In this document: piece after piece, positions 1 through 5,220 of the stretch | Numbering within the stretch: position 1 is the first letter of the stretch | Layout of the letters: every line of letters begins with the position of its first letter | DNA from: Alphaproteobacteria bacterium | GTDB taxonomy: Bacteria > Pseudomonadota > Alphaproteobacteria > Micavibrionales > Micavibrionaceae | Assembly (NCBI GenBank): GCA_030427765.1 | Contig: JAUICS010000133.1 | Coordinates: 1-5,220, forward strand | Direction: 5' to 3' | DNA length: 5,220 bases | Position numbers and translations under genes: made by a program | Notes under the pieces: generated by a model | What the model was told of the DNA's origin: nothing | Database searches by the model: none | Seen by the model: the letters and a program-made list of their open reading frames with translations, nothing else

Positions 1-926
1 AAGGTTGATACGTTCTCCGGTGAATCAAAATCCTCATTACCCAAGACATATTTTTCAATCTCGTCACGAACAATTTTCAATTGGTCTATTGTTGTTTTGT
101 ATTCAACACCGATAAGCCAGTAAATACGGCGATGTGTCATGCGTGAGAAGTTTGTGACGGCACAGTCCGATAGCTGCGCATTCGGCACATGCACCGGTGC
201 CTTATCAAAACGGCGTATTTGCGTTGATCGCATGCCGATGTCCTCGACCGTACCCTCAACCACACCTTCAACCTTAATCCATTCGCCCGGGTGAAAACGT
301 TTTTCGGCAATAATGGTTAACCCGGCAATCAAGTTTTTGAATATATCTTGCGCACCAAGTGCCACAGCCGCACCGAATAGACCCAGACCGGCAAGTAAAG
401 GCGCAACCTGAATACCCCATATTTCAAGAATAACGGCCAAGCCGAATAGGAATATGAGAATGCGTATGGCCTTAAATAGCCATTGCACCATGATGGGCGT
501 AAGAAGTTTTTCCAGATTTTTGAAGTTTTTGGAGAATGGAATAATCGAGCGATACAACCCCCAGAATATGGTGAAAACAATCATACTGCGCATGAACTGG
601 CCAAATACGGCACCCGCCGCGTCATCCAGACCGGAATATTGTGATGCGAAATATACACCGAGTACGATCGGAATAAATTTAATCGGCGGGATTAATGCAT
701 CAACAATGTGATCATCAACTTTTGTTTCCGTTGTTTCTGTGTAGGCATGTAATTTGTAAAGTACATACTTGCTGAACAATCCACGTAAAACCATAAAGGC
801 CGCAAAGATTAATAAGGCAATGACGATACGCCCAATATCCACGCCCATTAATCCGTGGTTCCAGATATCAATGGTTTCTGCCCAAAGATATTCGATACCG
901 GCGGTAAATGTTTTTTCTTTTTCCAT
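1..926 (-). CDS. MscS-family mechanosensitive ion channel (C-terminus beyond window)
   Basis: An inner-membrane channel expected to open under membrane tension and release solutes during hypo-osmotic shock. The 308 visible residues show hydrophobic segments at about 31-50, 79-96, 112-130 and 147-170. The pore-lining helix follows at about 175-206, rich in Gly and Ala (LLAGLGLFGAAVALGAQDIF), as in the family. After it come the conserved EKRFHPGEWI stretch and the start of the cytoplasmic beta domain (GTVEDIGMRST, then VHVPNAQL at about 245-252). The extra N-terminal helices suggest a larger MscS relative such as the YnaI/YbdG type rather than minimal MscS, which is an inference. The ATG at 926 is the first in frame after a stop and gives a family-like N-terminus. 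It has no Shine-Dalgarno sequence, and a candidate promoter sits so close that the mRNA may be leaderless. Family assignment is very secure; the 3' end is outside the window. Confidence 0.95.
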   Translation of the reverse strand, partial: MEKEKTFTAGIEYLWAETIDIWNHGLMGVDIGRIVIALLIFAAFMVLRGLFSKYVLYKLHAYTETTETKVDDHIVDALIPPIKFIPIVLGVYFASQYSGLDDAAGAVFGQFMRSMIVFTIFWGLYRSIIPFSKNFKNLEKLLTPIMVQWLFKAIRILIFLFGLAVILEIWGIQVAPLLAGLGLFGAAVALGAQDIFKNLIAGLTIIAEKRFHPGEWIKVEGVVEGTVEDIGMRSTQIRRFDKAPVHVPNAQLSDCAVTNFSRMTHRRIYWLIGVEYKTTIDQLKIVRDEIEKYVLGNEDFDSPENVST

Positions 927-932
927 GTGGTA

Positions 933-961
933 TATTTAGAATCTATTTCGCATGCCGTAAA
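933..961 (-). promoter_or_regulatory. Candidate sigma70-type promoter of the MscS gene
   Basis: Read on the minus strand there is TTTACG (956-961), a 17-bp spacer and TAAATA (933-938). The -10 hexamer ends six bases before the ATG at 926, so transcription would begin at or next to the start codon. That agrees with the absence of a ribosome binding site. The same AT-rich tract read on the plus strand offers TATATT (931-936) and TAGAAT (937-942) as possible -10 elements for the dksA-like gene, but no good -35 is visible there. The assignment is by eye only. Confidence 0.35.
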
Positions 962-970
962 GTCATTTTG

Positions 971-1312
971 ATGGATATAAAACAACTTCAGAAATATCAA
1001 ACTGCCCTTGAAAAACGTCTTGATGAATTGACGGAAACAAGCCGTTTGTCTAAAGAAAGCCGTGATGCGGTCGAGCTTGATCAAACGCGGCAGGGGCGCT
1101 TATCACGTCAAGATGCATTGATGCAGCAGGAAATGGCAAATGCAGCAGAGAGAAACCGCCAGAATGAAATTCAGAAAGTACATCAGGCGCTAAAAAGGAT
1201 TGATAATGGTGAATTTGGTTATTGCGTTATGTGTGATGAGGATATTGCGGAAAAGCGTTTAAATCTCGATCCTGCCGTGTCGCTGTGTATCGATTGCGCA
1301 TCAAATAGGTAA
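971..1312 (+). CDS. DksA/TraR-family C4 zinc-finger protein
   Basis: Probably a transcription regulator that binds in the RNA polymerase secondary channel, by analogy with DksA and TraR. The 113 residues have a charged helical N-terminus (about 1-80) likely to form the coiled coil. A C-terminal zinc finger follows, with C85-x2-C88 and C106-x2-C109. The stretch GEFGYCVMCDEDI and the closing LCIDCA are hallmark family sequence. It is shorter than E. coli DksA (151 residues) and longer than TraR (about 73). A clear DxxDxA acidic tip is not seen; the corresponding region reads GRLSRQDAL (42-50), as I recall from many short proteobacterial homologues. The frame stays open back to an ATG at 908, but that extension would run into the divergent MscS gene and encodes unlikely sequence, so the ATG at 971 is chosen. 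The Shine-Dalgarno is weak. Its regulatory targets cannot be inferred here. Confidence 0.92.
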   Translation: MDIKQLQKYQTALEKRLDELTETSRLSKESRDAVELDQTRQGRLSRQDALMQQEMANAAERNRQNEIQKVHQALKRIDNGEFGYCVMCDEDIAEKRLNLDPAVSLCIDCASNR

Positions 1313-1909
1313 TTATCCTTGTGTGAAGGGATGAGTGTCCGATTTAAGGCGGCTCTGGTAAGACGCGGTGACGTTTATAAGGGGTTTTAAAAATTGCGTA
1401 AACATATCTTCATCAAATTTACCTGTATTTGTTATTTGAAGCCCCGCAGAGCGGAATTCCTTGATGAACTGGCATAAATCAATATGGCGGGACCCATTTG
1501 CATCAATTTCTGCACCGTTTGGAAAATCCGTAGACGTAACAGTTCCGATAACATTGTTAATGTGGAACGGGCCATTTATTGACGATCCATTTATGTGAAT
1601 GTCGATTTTTATGTGCGGACTTTTTATTGTCAGAATTGCATGTGGTCGTGATTTATCAATTGTACAGGACATTTGATAATCGCCGTCGTTTCCGTCGATA
1701 GAAACATTCCCACCTACATTAAGGCGATCCTTTAATGATCCAAACCCCAAATCATCAAGAGCATCATAAAAACTGTCGTAACGTGTTGACGGGTCAGAAA
1801 CGAGAATGAACCCAGGACCGGGCCATTCACAATGCACTACGGCATCATATGCCTTACTAAGTTGGCCTGAGTAAACAAGTTGAAATGCAACTTCCAGAGG
1901 GGCTAGCAT
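1313..1909 (-). CDS. Hypothetical protein, 198 residues, beta-rich centre
   Basis: I do not recognise this protein. It looks genuinely coding: the frame is long, the composition is balanced, and a modest Shine-Dalgarno (CAGG, at 1918-1921) stands eight bases before the ATG at 1909, which is the first start after an in-frame stop. No signal peptide or membrane segment is visible, so a cytoplasmic location is likely. Residues about 65-145 alternate hydrophobic and polar residues with many Gly, Asn and Asp turns (for example VSIDGNDGDY, then IDIHINGSSINGPFHI), suggesting a beta-sheet domain. Residues about 143-182 look helical. Its stop codon directly abuts that of the convergent dksA-like gene, and its start is divergent from the GNAT gene across 66 bp. 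It is therefore a single-gene transcription unit with no functional hint from neighbours. Confidence 0.72.
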   Translation of the reverse strand: MLAPLEVAFQLVYSGQLSKAYDAVVHCEWPGPGFILVSDPSTRYDSFYDALDDLGFGSLKDRLNVGGNVSIDGNDGDYQMSCTIDKSRPHAILTIKSPHIKIDIHINGSSINGPFHINNVIGTVTSTDFPNGAEIDANGSRHIDLCQFIKEFRSAGLQITNTGKFDEDMFTQFLKPLINVTASYQSRLKSDTHPFTQG

Positions 1910-1956
1910 CCGTGTAACCTGATCGCAATGTTAAATTAGTGTCGACTTTACAATAG

Positions 1957-1973
1957 AAATAGGTACTCTATTT
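1957..1973. repeat. Inverted repeat just upstream of the GNAT gene
   Basis: AAATAG (1957-1962) and CTATTT (1968-1973) are exact inverted copies separated by GTACT. The repeat ends two bases before the GNAT start codon at 1976 and covers the only purine-rich stretch (AGG, 1961-1963) that might act as a ribosome binding site. It could be an operator or a small RNA hairpin that modulates translation. The arms are short and AT-rich, so chance is a real alternative. Confidence 0.4.
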
Positions 1974-1975
1974 AT

Positions 1976-2422
1976 ATGGAAAAAATCAAGATAAAAAAAG
2001 TGGAAACCAAGCTCGAATACGCGCACAGCATACAAATTCGGTTTGTGGTCTTTGTAAACGAACAAAACGTGCCGGTGGATCGTGAAGTTGATACATTCGA
2101 AGATGAATGTAAGCATTATATCGCATATATCGATAATGAACCGGCCGGCTGTGTTCGTTGGCGTGATGCTGATGGATTAGCAAAAATCGAACGTCTGGCC
2201 GTCATGAAAATTGCCCGTGGCTGTGGCCTTGGGAAATTAATTATGGATTTTGTGATGGATGACATCTTGAAATTGGATCAATATGATGTGATGAAGTTAA
2301 GTGCACAGGATTACGCCATCCCGTTTTACCAAAAATGTGGTTTTCAAGTGGCGGGCAATGGGTATGAGGATGCGGGCATCCCGCATCACGATATGTTTTA
2401 TGAATGTAAAAACAAAAGGTAG
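1976..2422 (+). CDS. GNAT-family N-acetyltransferase, YjcF-like
   Basis: Predicted to transfer an acetyl group from acetyl-CoA to an amine; the substrate is unknown. The 148 residues match the compact YjcF/ElaA-like pattern. An N-terminal VFVNEQNVPVDREVD stretch (26-39) is followed by the central strands HYIAYIDNEPAGCVRWR (47-63) and IERLAV (71-76). The acetyl-CoA pyrophosphate-binding loop RGCGLGKL lies at 81-88. The C-terminal IPFYQKCGFQVAG (115-127) and GIPHHDMFYE (134-143) are typical of this group. The start at 1976 lacks a good Shine-Dalgarno; the nearest AGG is 12 bases away. Its stop is five bases before lysK on the same strand, so the two genes should be co-transcribed. This raises, but does not prove, a link to lysine or translation. 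Fold assignment is firm; biological role is open. Confidence 0.93.
   Translation: MEKIKIKKVETKLEYAHSIQIRFVVFVNEQNVPVDREVDTFEDECKHYIAYIDNEPAGCVRWRDADGLAKIERLAVMKIARGCGLGKLIMDFVMDDILKLDQYDVMKLSAQDYAIPFYQKCGFQVAGNGYEDAGIPHHDMFYECKNKR
2414..2419 (+). promoter_or_regulatory. Ribosome binding site of lysK
   Basis: AAAAGG lies within the last codons of the GNAT gene, eight bases before the lysK ATG at 2428. It supports that start. Because it lies inside the upstream coding region, translation of the two genes may be coupled. Confidence 0.7.
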
Positions 2423-2427
2423 ATATT

Positions 2428-4026
2428 ATGGGACGTGTTAGTAAAGACGCCGCACAAGATGCAAAGGCATGGCCGTTTATGGAGGCTAAATCGGTACTTG
2501 ATAGGCTGGGCGGTAAAACTCCGGAGAAGGGATTTGTACTTTTTGAAACCGGATACGGACCATCTGGCTTGCCGCATATTGGTACGTTTGGTGAGGTATG
2601 CCGTACCGCAATGGTGCGCAATGCATTCCATAATCTGTCTGATATTCCTACAAAACTGATTTGTTTTTCGGATGACATGGACGGCCTGCGGAAAGTGCCC
2701 GGCAACATACCGAACAAAGAGGTGCTTGAACAAAATATCGGTAAGCCCTTAACCGGTATTCCCGATCCGTTTGGTGAGTATGAAAGTTTTGCCCACCACA
2801 ACAATGCTCGCCTTATGAAGTTTTTGGACTCGTTTGGTTTTGAGTATGAATTCTATTCATCAACCGAATGTTACAAATCCGGAAAATTTGATGATGCGTT
2901 GTTAAGAATGCTCGAACGATATGATGATGTCATTAACTGCGTCCTTCCGATTTTGGGGGATGAGAGGAAACAGACTTACAGTCCGTTTCTTCCGATCTCA
3001 CCAAAAACAGGCAACGTGCTACAATGTCCGATTCTAGAAACACGCCCTGATCAGGGAACGATTGTATTTGAAGATGAGGACGGCGAAAAAACCGAATTGC
3101 CGGTGACCGGTGGCCATGTGAAATGCCAATGGCGTCCCGACTGGGCGCTGCGTTGGTACGCGCTGGATGTCGATTACGAAATGGCCGGTGAGGATCTTAT
3201 CAGTTCCGGTGAAATTGCCGGAAAGATTACCGAAGTGATGGGCGGTAAGAAACCGGCCGGTTTTCGTTACAAATTATTCCTTGATGAGGAAGGGCAGAAA
3301 ATTTCCAAGTCAAAAGGTAATGGCCTGACGATTGAGCAGTGGCTGGATTACGCGCCGCATGAAAGTCTGGCGTGTTATATGTATCTGCGCCCGACATCAG
3401 GAAAAAAGCTATATTTCGATATTATTCCAAAGGCGGTGGATGAATATATTTCGTTCGGCGGCAAACTGGATGAACAAGAGGACGCCGATAAACTTCAAAA
3501 CGCGGCGTGGCATATTCATGACGGGGATACGGGGCGTGTATCACGTTCGCCGATCTCTTTTGCATTGCTTTTGAATTTGGCAAGTGTGGCAAACGCAGAG
3601 ACAAAAGATACTCTTTGGGGCTTTATCCAGCAGTATAAGCCGGAGATCAATCCGAAGTCATTTCCGTTTGTCGATCGTCTGGCGCAATACGCGGTGAAGT
3701 ATTACATCGATTTTGTGAAGCCGGAAAAACAATACCGTATGCCGGATGACCGTGAGCGCAATGCGCTTCAGTCACTTTCGCAAAAACTGGCCGTATTGGA
3801 TGACGGGGCCGATTTCGATGCGCTTCAGACCGAAGTGTTTAACGCCGGTAAAGAAAATGGATATGAGCAGAAAGAATTGCGTGAATGGTTTAAGGCGATT
3901 TACGAGGTATTGCTGGGGCAGTCACAAGGGCCGCGCTTTGGTTCGTTTATCGAACTTTACGGCCGTAAAAAAACAATCGATTTGATTGAGGAAGCCTTAA
4001 GAGGTGATCTGGCAAAGGCCGCGTAA
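2428..4026 (+). CDS. lysK: Lysyl-tRNA synthetase, class I (LysRS1)
   Basis: Charges tRNA-Lys with lysine using ATP in the cytoplasm. The 532 residues are full length for the bacterial class I enzyme. The Rossmann catalytic domain shows the HIGH-type signature in PSGLPHIGTFGEV (45-57, with HIGT at 50-53). The family motif SDDMDGLRKVP is at 81-91. WRPDWALRWYALDVDYEMAG (235-254) precedes the KMSKS-type loop KISKSKGNGLTIEQW (291-305). The C-terminal part, from about 370, is helical and should form the anticodon-binding helix cage. The sequence is unrelated to class II LysS/LysU. Class I enzymes occur in archaea, spirochaetes and many alphaproteobacteria, and the YSPFLPISPKTG and DEEGQKISKSKGNG variants resemble the alphaproteobacterial form. 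It is the second gene of an operon with the GNAT gene. No frameshift or missing motif is seen. Confidence 0.98.
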   Translation: MGRVSKDAAQDAKAWPFMEAKSVLDRLGGKTPEKGFVLFETGYGPSGLPHIGTFGEVCRTAMVRNAFHNLSDIPTKLICFSDDMDGLRKVPGNIPNKEVLEQNIGKPLTGIPDPFGEYESFAHHNNARLMKFLDSFGFEYEFYSSTECYKSGKFDDALLRMLERYDDVINCVLPILGDERKQTYSPFLPISPKTGNVLQCPILETRPDQGTIVFEDEDGEKTELPVTGGHVKCQWRPDWALRWYALDVDYEMAGEDLISSGEIAGKITEVMGGKKPAGFRYKLFLDEEGQKISKSKGNGLTIEQWLDYAPHESLACYMYLRPTSGKKLYFDIIPKAVDEYISFGGKLDEQEDADKLQNAAWHIHDGDTGRVSRSPISFALLLNLASVANAETKDTLWGFIQQYKPEINPKSFPFVDRLAQYAVKYYIDFVKPEKQYRMPDDRERNALQSLSQKLAVLDDGADFDALQTEVFNAGKENGYEQKELREWFKAIYEVLLGQSQGPRFGSFIELYGRKKTIDLIEEALRGDLAKAA

Positions 4027-4028
4027 CG

Positions 4029-4057
4029 GCGGGGCAGCGTGATTCTGACACTGCCGC
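4029..4057. terminator. Weak GC-rich hairpin between convergent genes
   Basis: GGCAG (4033-4037) pairs with CTGCC (4051-4055). An inner GT/AC pair and an outer GC/GC pair extend the stem around mismatches and a two-base bulge. It lies just after the lysK stop and before the end of the convergent 90-residue gene, the expected place for a shared terminator. Neither strand has a T-run after the stem, so intrinsic termination would be inefficient. Confidence 0.3.
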
Positions 4058-4072
4058 AAATATAATCGTTAC

Positions 4073-4345
4073 TTACTTGCTCGTGTATTTTTCAAGTGCA
4101 ACCACGCGTGCAGCATCCTTGCATTCGCAGTGGTTGTCATTTGTGATGAATTCCAAATAAATCTCACCGCTACGAGTCATATCGCGCTCTATCTGATTGA
4201 GCATATCGAATATGTCGCCCTCGTTTAACGGGTCGTTGAGACCTTGACTGAAATAAAGAAGCATTTTGGCGTTTCGGATATTATTGATGCATCGCTCAAT
4301 AATAACTTTCCCGAGAACGCACCGACCAAAAGTCGTGTCGTCCAT
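4073..4345 (-). CDS. Hypothetical protein, 90 residues
   Basis: I do not recognise this protein. The chosen ATG at 4345 has an excellent Shine-Dalgarno, GGGAGA (4352-4357), six bases upstream. The in-frame ATG at 4363 would add six residues, but it lies upstream of that site and has none of its own. The product is probably mainly helical and soluble, with no signal peptide or membrane segment. A segment around 38-58 (DPLNEGDIFDMLNQIERDMT) is amphipathic and acidic. Four cysteines (C9, C19, C73, C75) include a C-E-C pair near the end, which might bind metal but forms no recognised motif. It lies downstream of the lipoprotein gene on the same strand, yet has its own promoter-like sequence with a palindrome. 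It is convergent with lysK. Confidence 0.7.
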   Translation of the reverse strand: MDDTTFGRCVLGKVIIERCINNIRNAKMLLYFSQGLNDPLNEGDIFDMLNQIERDMTRSGEIYLEFITNDNHCECKDAARVVALEKYTSK

Positions 4346-4365
4346 GTTGATTCTCCCACACATAT

Positions 4366-4396
4366 TTAATAGTTAATATATGTTGCATAATTGCAA
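4366..4396 (-). promoter_or_regulatory. Candidate promoter of the 90-residue gene
   Basis: On the minus strand TTGCAA (4391-4396) is followed 15 bases later by TAACTATTA (4367-4375), which contains the -10-like TATTAA (4366-4371). The TTGCAA-to-TATTAA spacing is 19 bp, which is long for sigma70; an alternative -10, ACTATT, gives 17 bp but matches the consensus less well. The predicted leader is short, about 14 bases, and carries the strong Shine-Dalgarno. The same TTGnnA-N15-TAACTATTA layout precedes the lipoprotein gene. Confidence 0.4.
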
Positions 4397-4398
4397 CA
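4381..4398. repeat. 18-bp palindrome, likely operator
   Basis: TGTTGCATAATTGCAACA has perfect 7-bp arms around TAAT. It covers the putative -35 of the 90-residue gene and lies 36 bp upstream of its start codon. That size and position suit a dimeric helix-turn-helix repressor that would block polymerase. No regulator is identified, and the neighbouring genes include no obvious candidate. Confidence 0.5.
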
Positions 4399-4412
4399 CT
4401 TACACTTGTTAC

Positions 4413-4426
4413 CATATGTGAATATG
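4413..4426. repeat. Second inverted repeat in the same intergenic region
   Basis: CATAT (4413-4417) and ATATG (4422-4426) are inverted around GTGA. Its centre is exactly 30 bp, close to three helical turns, from the centre of the 18-bp palindrome. The sequence differs from that palindrome and is AT-rich, so it may be coincidental. Confidence 0.3.
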
Positions 4427-4464
4427 AAAAATCAATAAAAAGTTTATGGAAATTGTGAAATTAT

Positions 4465-4776
4465 TTACTTACGCAGGCGTTTGTTGAAATATTCCTCGGT
4501 CTCCGGCTTGGAAATGCGTTGGTTTTTAATGTCCTGAACTGGGACGGCCGGCATGTCTTTTGGTAGCATCAACCCCTTCTCCTGTGTCATTTTGACAAGA
4601 ACATAGGCCACGTTACCGCCGGCGGTAGATTGGTCGCCGGTTACGCCGTAGGGGTTGCCATCATATTCCACTTCATCCCATTTCCATCCTTCTGGGGCGT
4701 GACAACCAGCAAGTAATATAAGGGCCATAAGGACGCTTAATAGCTTAACCGTGGAAAGGGGATACATGTGTGTCAT
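4465..4776 (-). CDS. Small putative lipoprotein, 103 residues
   Basis: The N-terminus is a clear lipoprotein signal peptide: a short polar head with K11, a hydrophobic core (LLSVLMALILLAG, 12-24) and a lipobox LAGC ending at C25. Signal peptidase II should cleave before C25, leaving a lipid-anchored mature protein of about 79 residues. His and Ala follow the cysteine, with no Asp at +2, so in a Gram-negative host sorting to the outer membrane is expected. The mature part (including GWKWDEVEYDGNPYGVTG at 30-47 and a charged, probably helical C-terminus) matches no family I recognise. The ATG at 4776 is preferred over the one at 4767 because the only purine-rich stretch (AGAAG) is ten bases before the former. 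The gene is divergent from the cyclic-nucleotide-binding gene. Confidence 0.8.
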   Translation of the reverse strand: MTHMYPLSTVKLLSVLMALILLAGCHAPEGWKWDEVEYDGNPYGVTGDQSTAGGNVAYVLVKMTQEKGLMLPKDMPAVPVQDIKNQRISKPETEEYFNKRLRK

Positions 4777-4803
4777 GGCAATGCTGCTTCTTTAAAATTG
4801 TAT

Positions 4804-4834
4804 ATAATAGTTAGGTTAAGTGAGTCGTTATCAA
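4804..4834 (-). promoter_or_regulatory. Candidate promoter of the lipoprotein gene
   Basis: On the minus strand TTGATA (4829-4834) is followed 15 bases later by TAACTATTA (4805-4813), with TATTAT (4804-4809) as a good -10 match at a long 19-bp spacing. The arrangement equals that upstream of the 90-residue gene, which supports a shared function. The predicted leader is about 20 bases. Confidence 0.4.
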
Positions 4835-4982
4835 GAATAAACCCGCCGGATGCATTTCACCCCCAATAAATTTGTTTAAGGCGTATGAAGATGTGAAATT
4901 AGAAAACGATCATCAATAACTATGTATTACATCCTTGTGGGAATTGTATCTTCCTTTAGTATTGTCATGTACATTTTCAATT

Positions 4983-4987
4983 GGGAG
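4983..4987 (+). promoter_or_regulatory. Ribosome binding site deciding the start of the cyclic-nucleotide-binding gene
   Basis: GGGAG stands six bases before the ATG at 4994. The in-frame ATGs at 4922 and 4967 have no comparable site, so 4994 is the favoured start. Confidence 0.65.
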
Positions 4988-4993
4988 TTGCAC

Positions 4994-5220
4994 ATGGGAA
5001 ACACCGAGCCGAAAGATGACGAAAACCAGAAACAGGTTTTTACATTCAAGAAAGATCGTCTTGTTATTCGTGAAGGGGAGATGGCAACGGCAGCTTATTT
5101 GATTGAATCCGGCCGTGTATCTGTTTTCGTCAACACGAATGAGACAGACAAACAAATTGAAATCGCACAGTTAGGGCCGGGCGAGATTTTCGGTGAAATG
5201 GGCCTGATAGAAAACAAAAA
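4994..5220 (+). CDS. Cyclic-nucleotide-binding-domain protein (N-terminal part, cut by window end)
   Basis: The 75 visible residues begin a cNMP-binding beta-roll as in Crp/Fnr regulators, kinases and channels. VIREGEMATAAYLIESGRVS (24-43) is the typical opening. QLGPGEIFGEMGLIENK (59-75) enters the phosphate-binding cassette, in which F66-G67-E68-M69-G70 match the conserved FGE pattern; the expected downstream Arg lies outside the window. Whether a DNA-binding or other output domain follows cannot be seen. The start at 4994 is set by the GGGAG site. The frame is also open upstream to an ATG at 4922, which would add a strongly hydrophobic N-terminal segment (see findings). It is divergent from the lipoprotein gene across 217 bp, with no clear promoter of its own recognised. 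Confidence 0.88.
   Translation, partial: MGNTEPKDDENQKQVFTFKKDRLVIREGEMATAAYLIESGRVSVFVNTNETDKQIEIAQLGPGEIFGEMGLIENK

Noticed and set aside
454..711. Open frame of 85 codons on the plus strand
   Set aside because: Antisense to the clearly coding MscS gene.
908..970. N-terminal extension of the dksA-like protein from an ATG at 908
   Set aside because: It would overlap the MscS gene start and adds Phe/Cys-rich sequence unlike the family. The ATG at 971 begins a normal N-terminus.
848..1084. Open frame of 78 codons on the minus strand
   Set aside because: It crosses the divergent start region and overlaps both the MscS and dksA-like genes in wrong frames.
2398..2733. Open frame of 111 codons on the minus strand
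   Set aside because: Antisense to lysK, with His/Cys/Arg-rich composition typical of a non-coding shadow.
2241..2804. Open frame of 187 codons on the minus strand
   Set aside because: It lies opposite the well-supported GNAT and lysK genes, has Pro/Ser/His-rich unlikely sequence and resembles no family. It is a shadow frame.
4346..4363. Upstream start (ATG at 4363) for the 90-residue protein
   Set aside because: The strong GGGAGA site lies downstream of it and is ideally spaced for the ATG at 4345.
4396..4407. Tandem ACACTT repeat (two copies)
   Set aside because: Only two copies of a 6-mer, partly inside the palindrome; not enough to call a repeat element.
4913..5155. Open frame of 80 codons on the minus strand
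   Set aside because: Antisense to the cyclic-nucleotide-binding gene, whose frame has clear family motifs.

Overview
The window looks like ordinary chromosome from an alphaproteobacterium of moderate GC content. The strongest taxonomic clue is the lysyl-tRNA synthetase at 2428-4026. It is a class I enzyme (LysRS1), and its motifs resemble the alphaproteobacterial branch of that family. A short DksA/TraR zinc-finger protein and a YjcF-like acetyltransferase fit the same picture. I see no phage, transposon, CRISPR, rRNA or tRNA signature. This assignment rests on recalled family patterns, not on a search.

Layout from left to right: (1) 1-926 minus, the N-terminal part of an MscS-family mechanosensitive channel that runs off the left edge. 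(2) 971-1312 plus, a 113-residue DksA/TraR-like C4 zinc-finger protein, divergent from the channel gene across only 44 bp. (3) 1313-1909 minus, an unrecognised 198-residue protein whose stop codon directly abuts the dksA-like stop. (4) 1976-2422 and 2428-4026 plus, a GNAT acetyltransferase and class I lysK, 5 bp apart and almost certainly one operon. (5) 4073-4345 minus, a 90-residue unknown protein, and 4465-4776 minus, a small lipoprotein. (6) 4994 onward plus, the start of a cyclic-nucleotide-binding-domain protein cut by the right edge.

The genes do not form an obvious pathway. Several concern stress or envelope physiology (osmotic channel, DksA-like transcription factor, lipoprotein, cyclic-nucleotide-binding protein), alongside a translation housekeeping gene. 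Every gap between genes is under 250 bp, and the gaps hold promoters and small inverted repeats.

The most notable non-coding signals lie upstream of the two small minus-strand genes. Both carry TTGnnA-N15-TAACTATTA with identical spacing, and one copy is overlapped by an 18-bp palindrome. I did not find convincing evidence of a new multi-gene system. The three unrecognised small proteins and the shared promoter architecture are the best leads.
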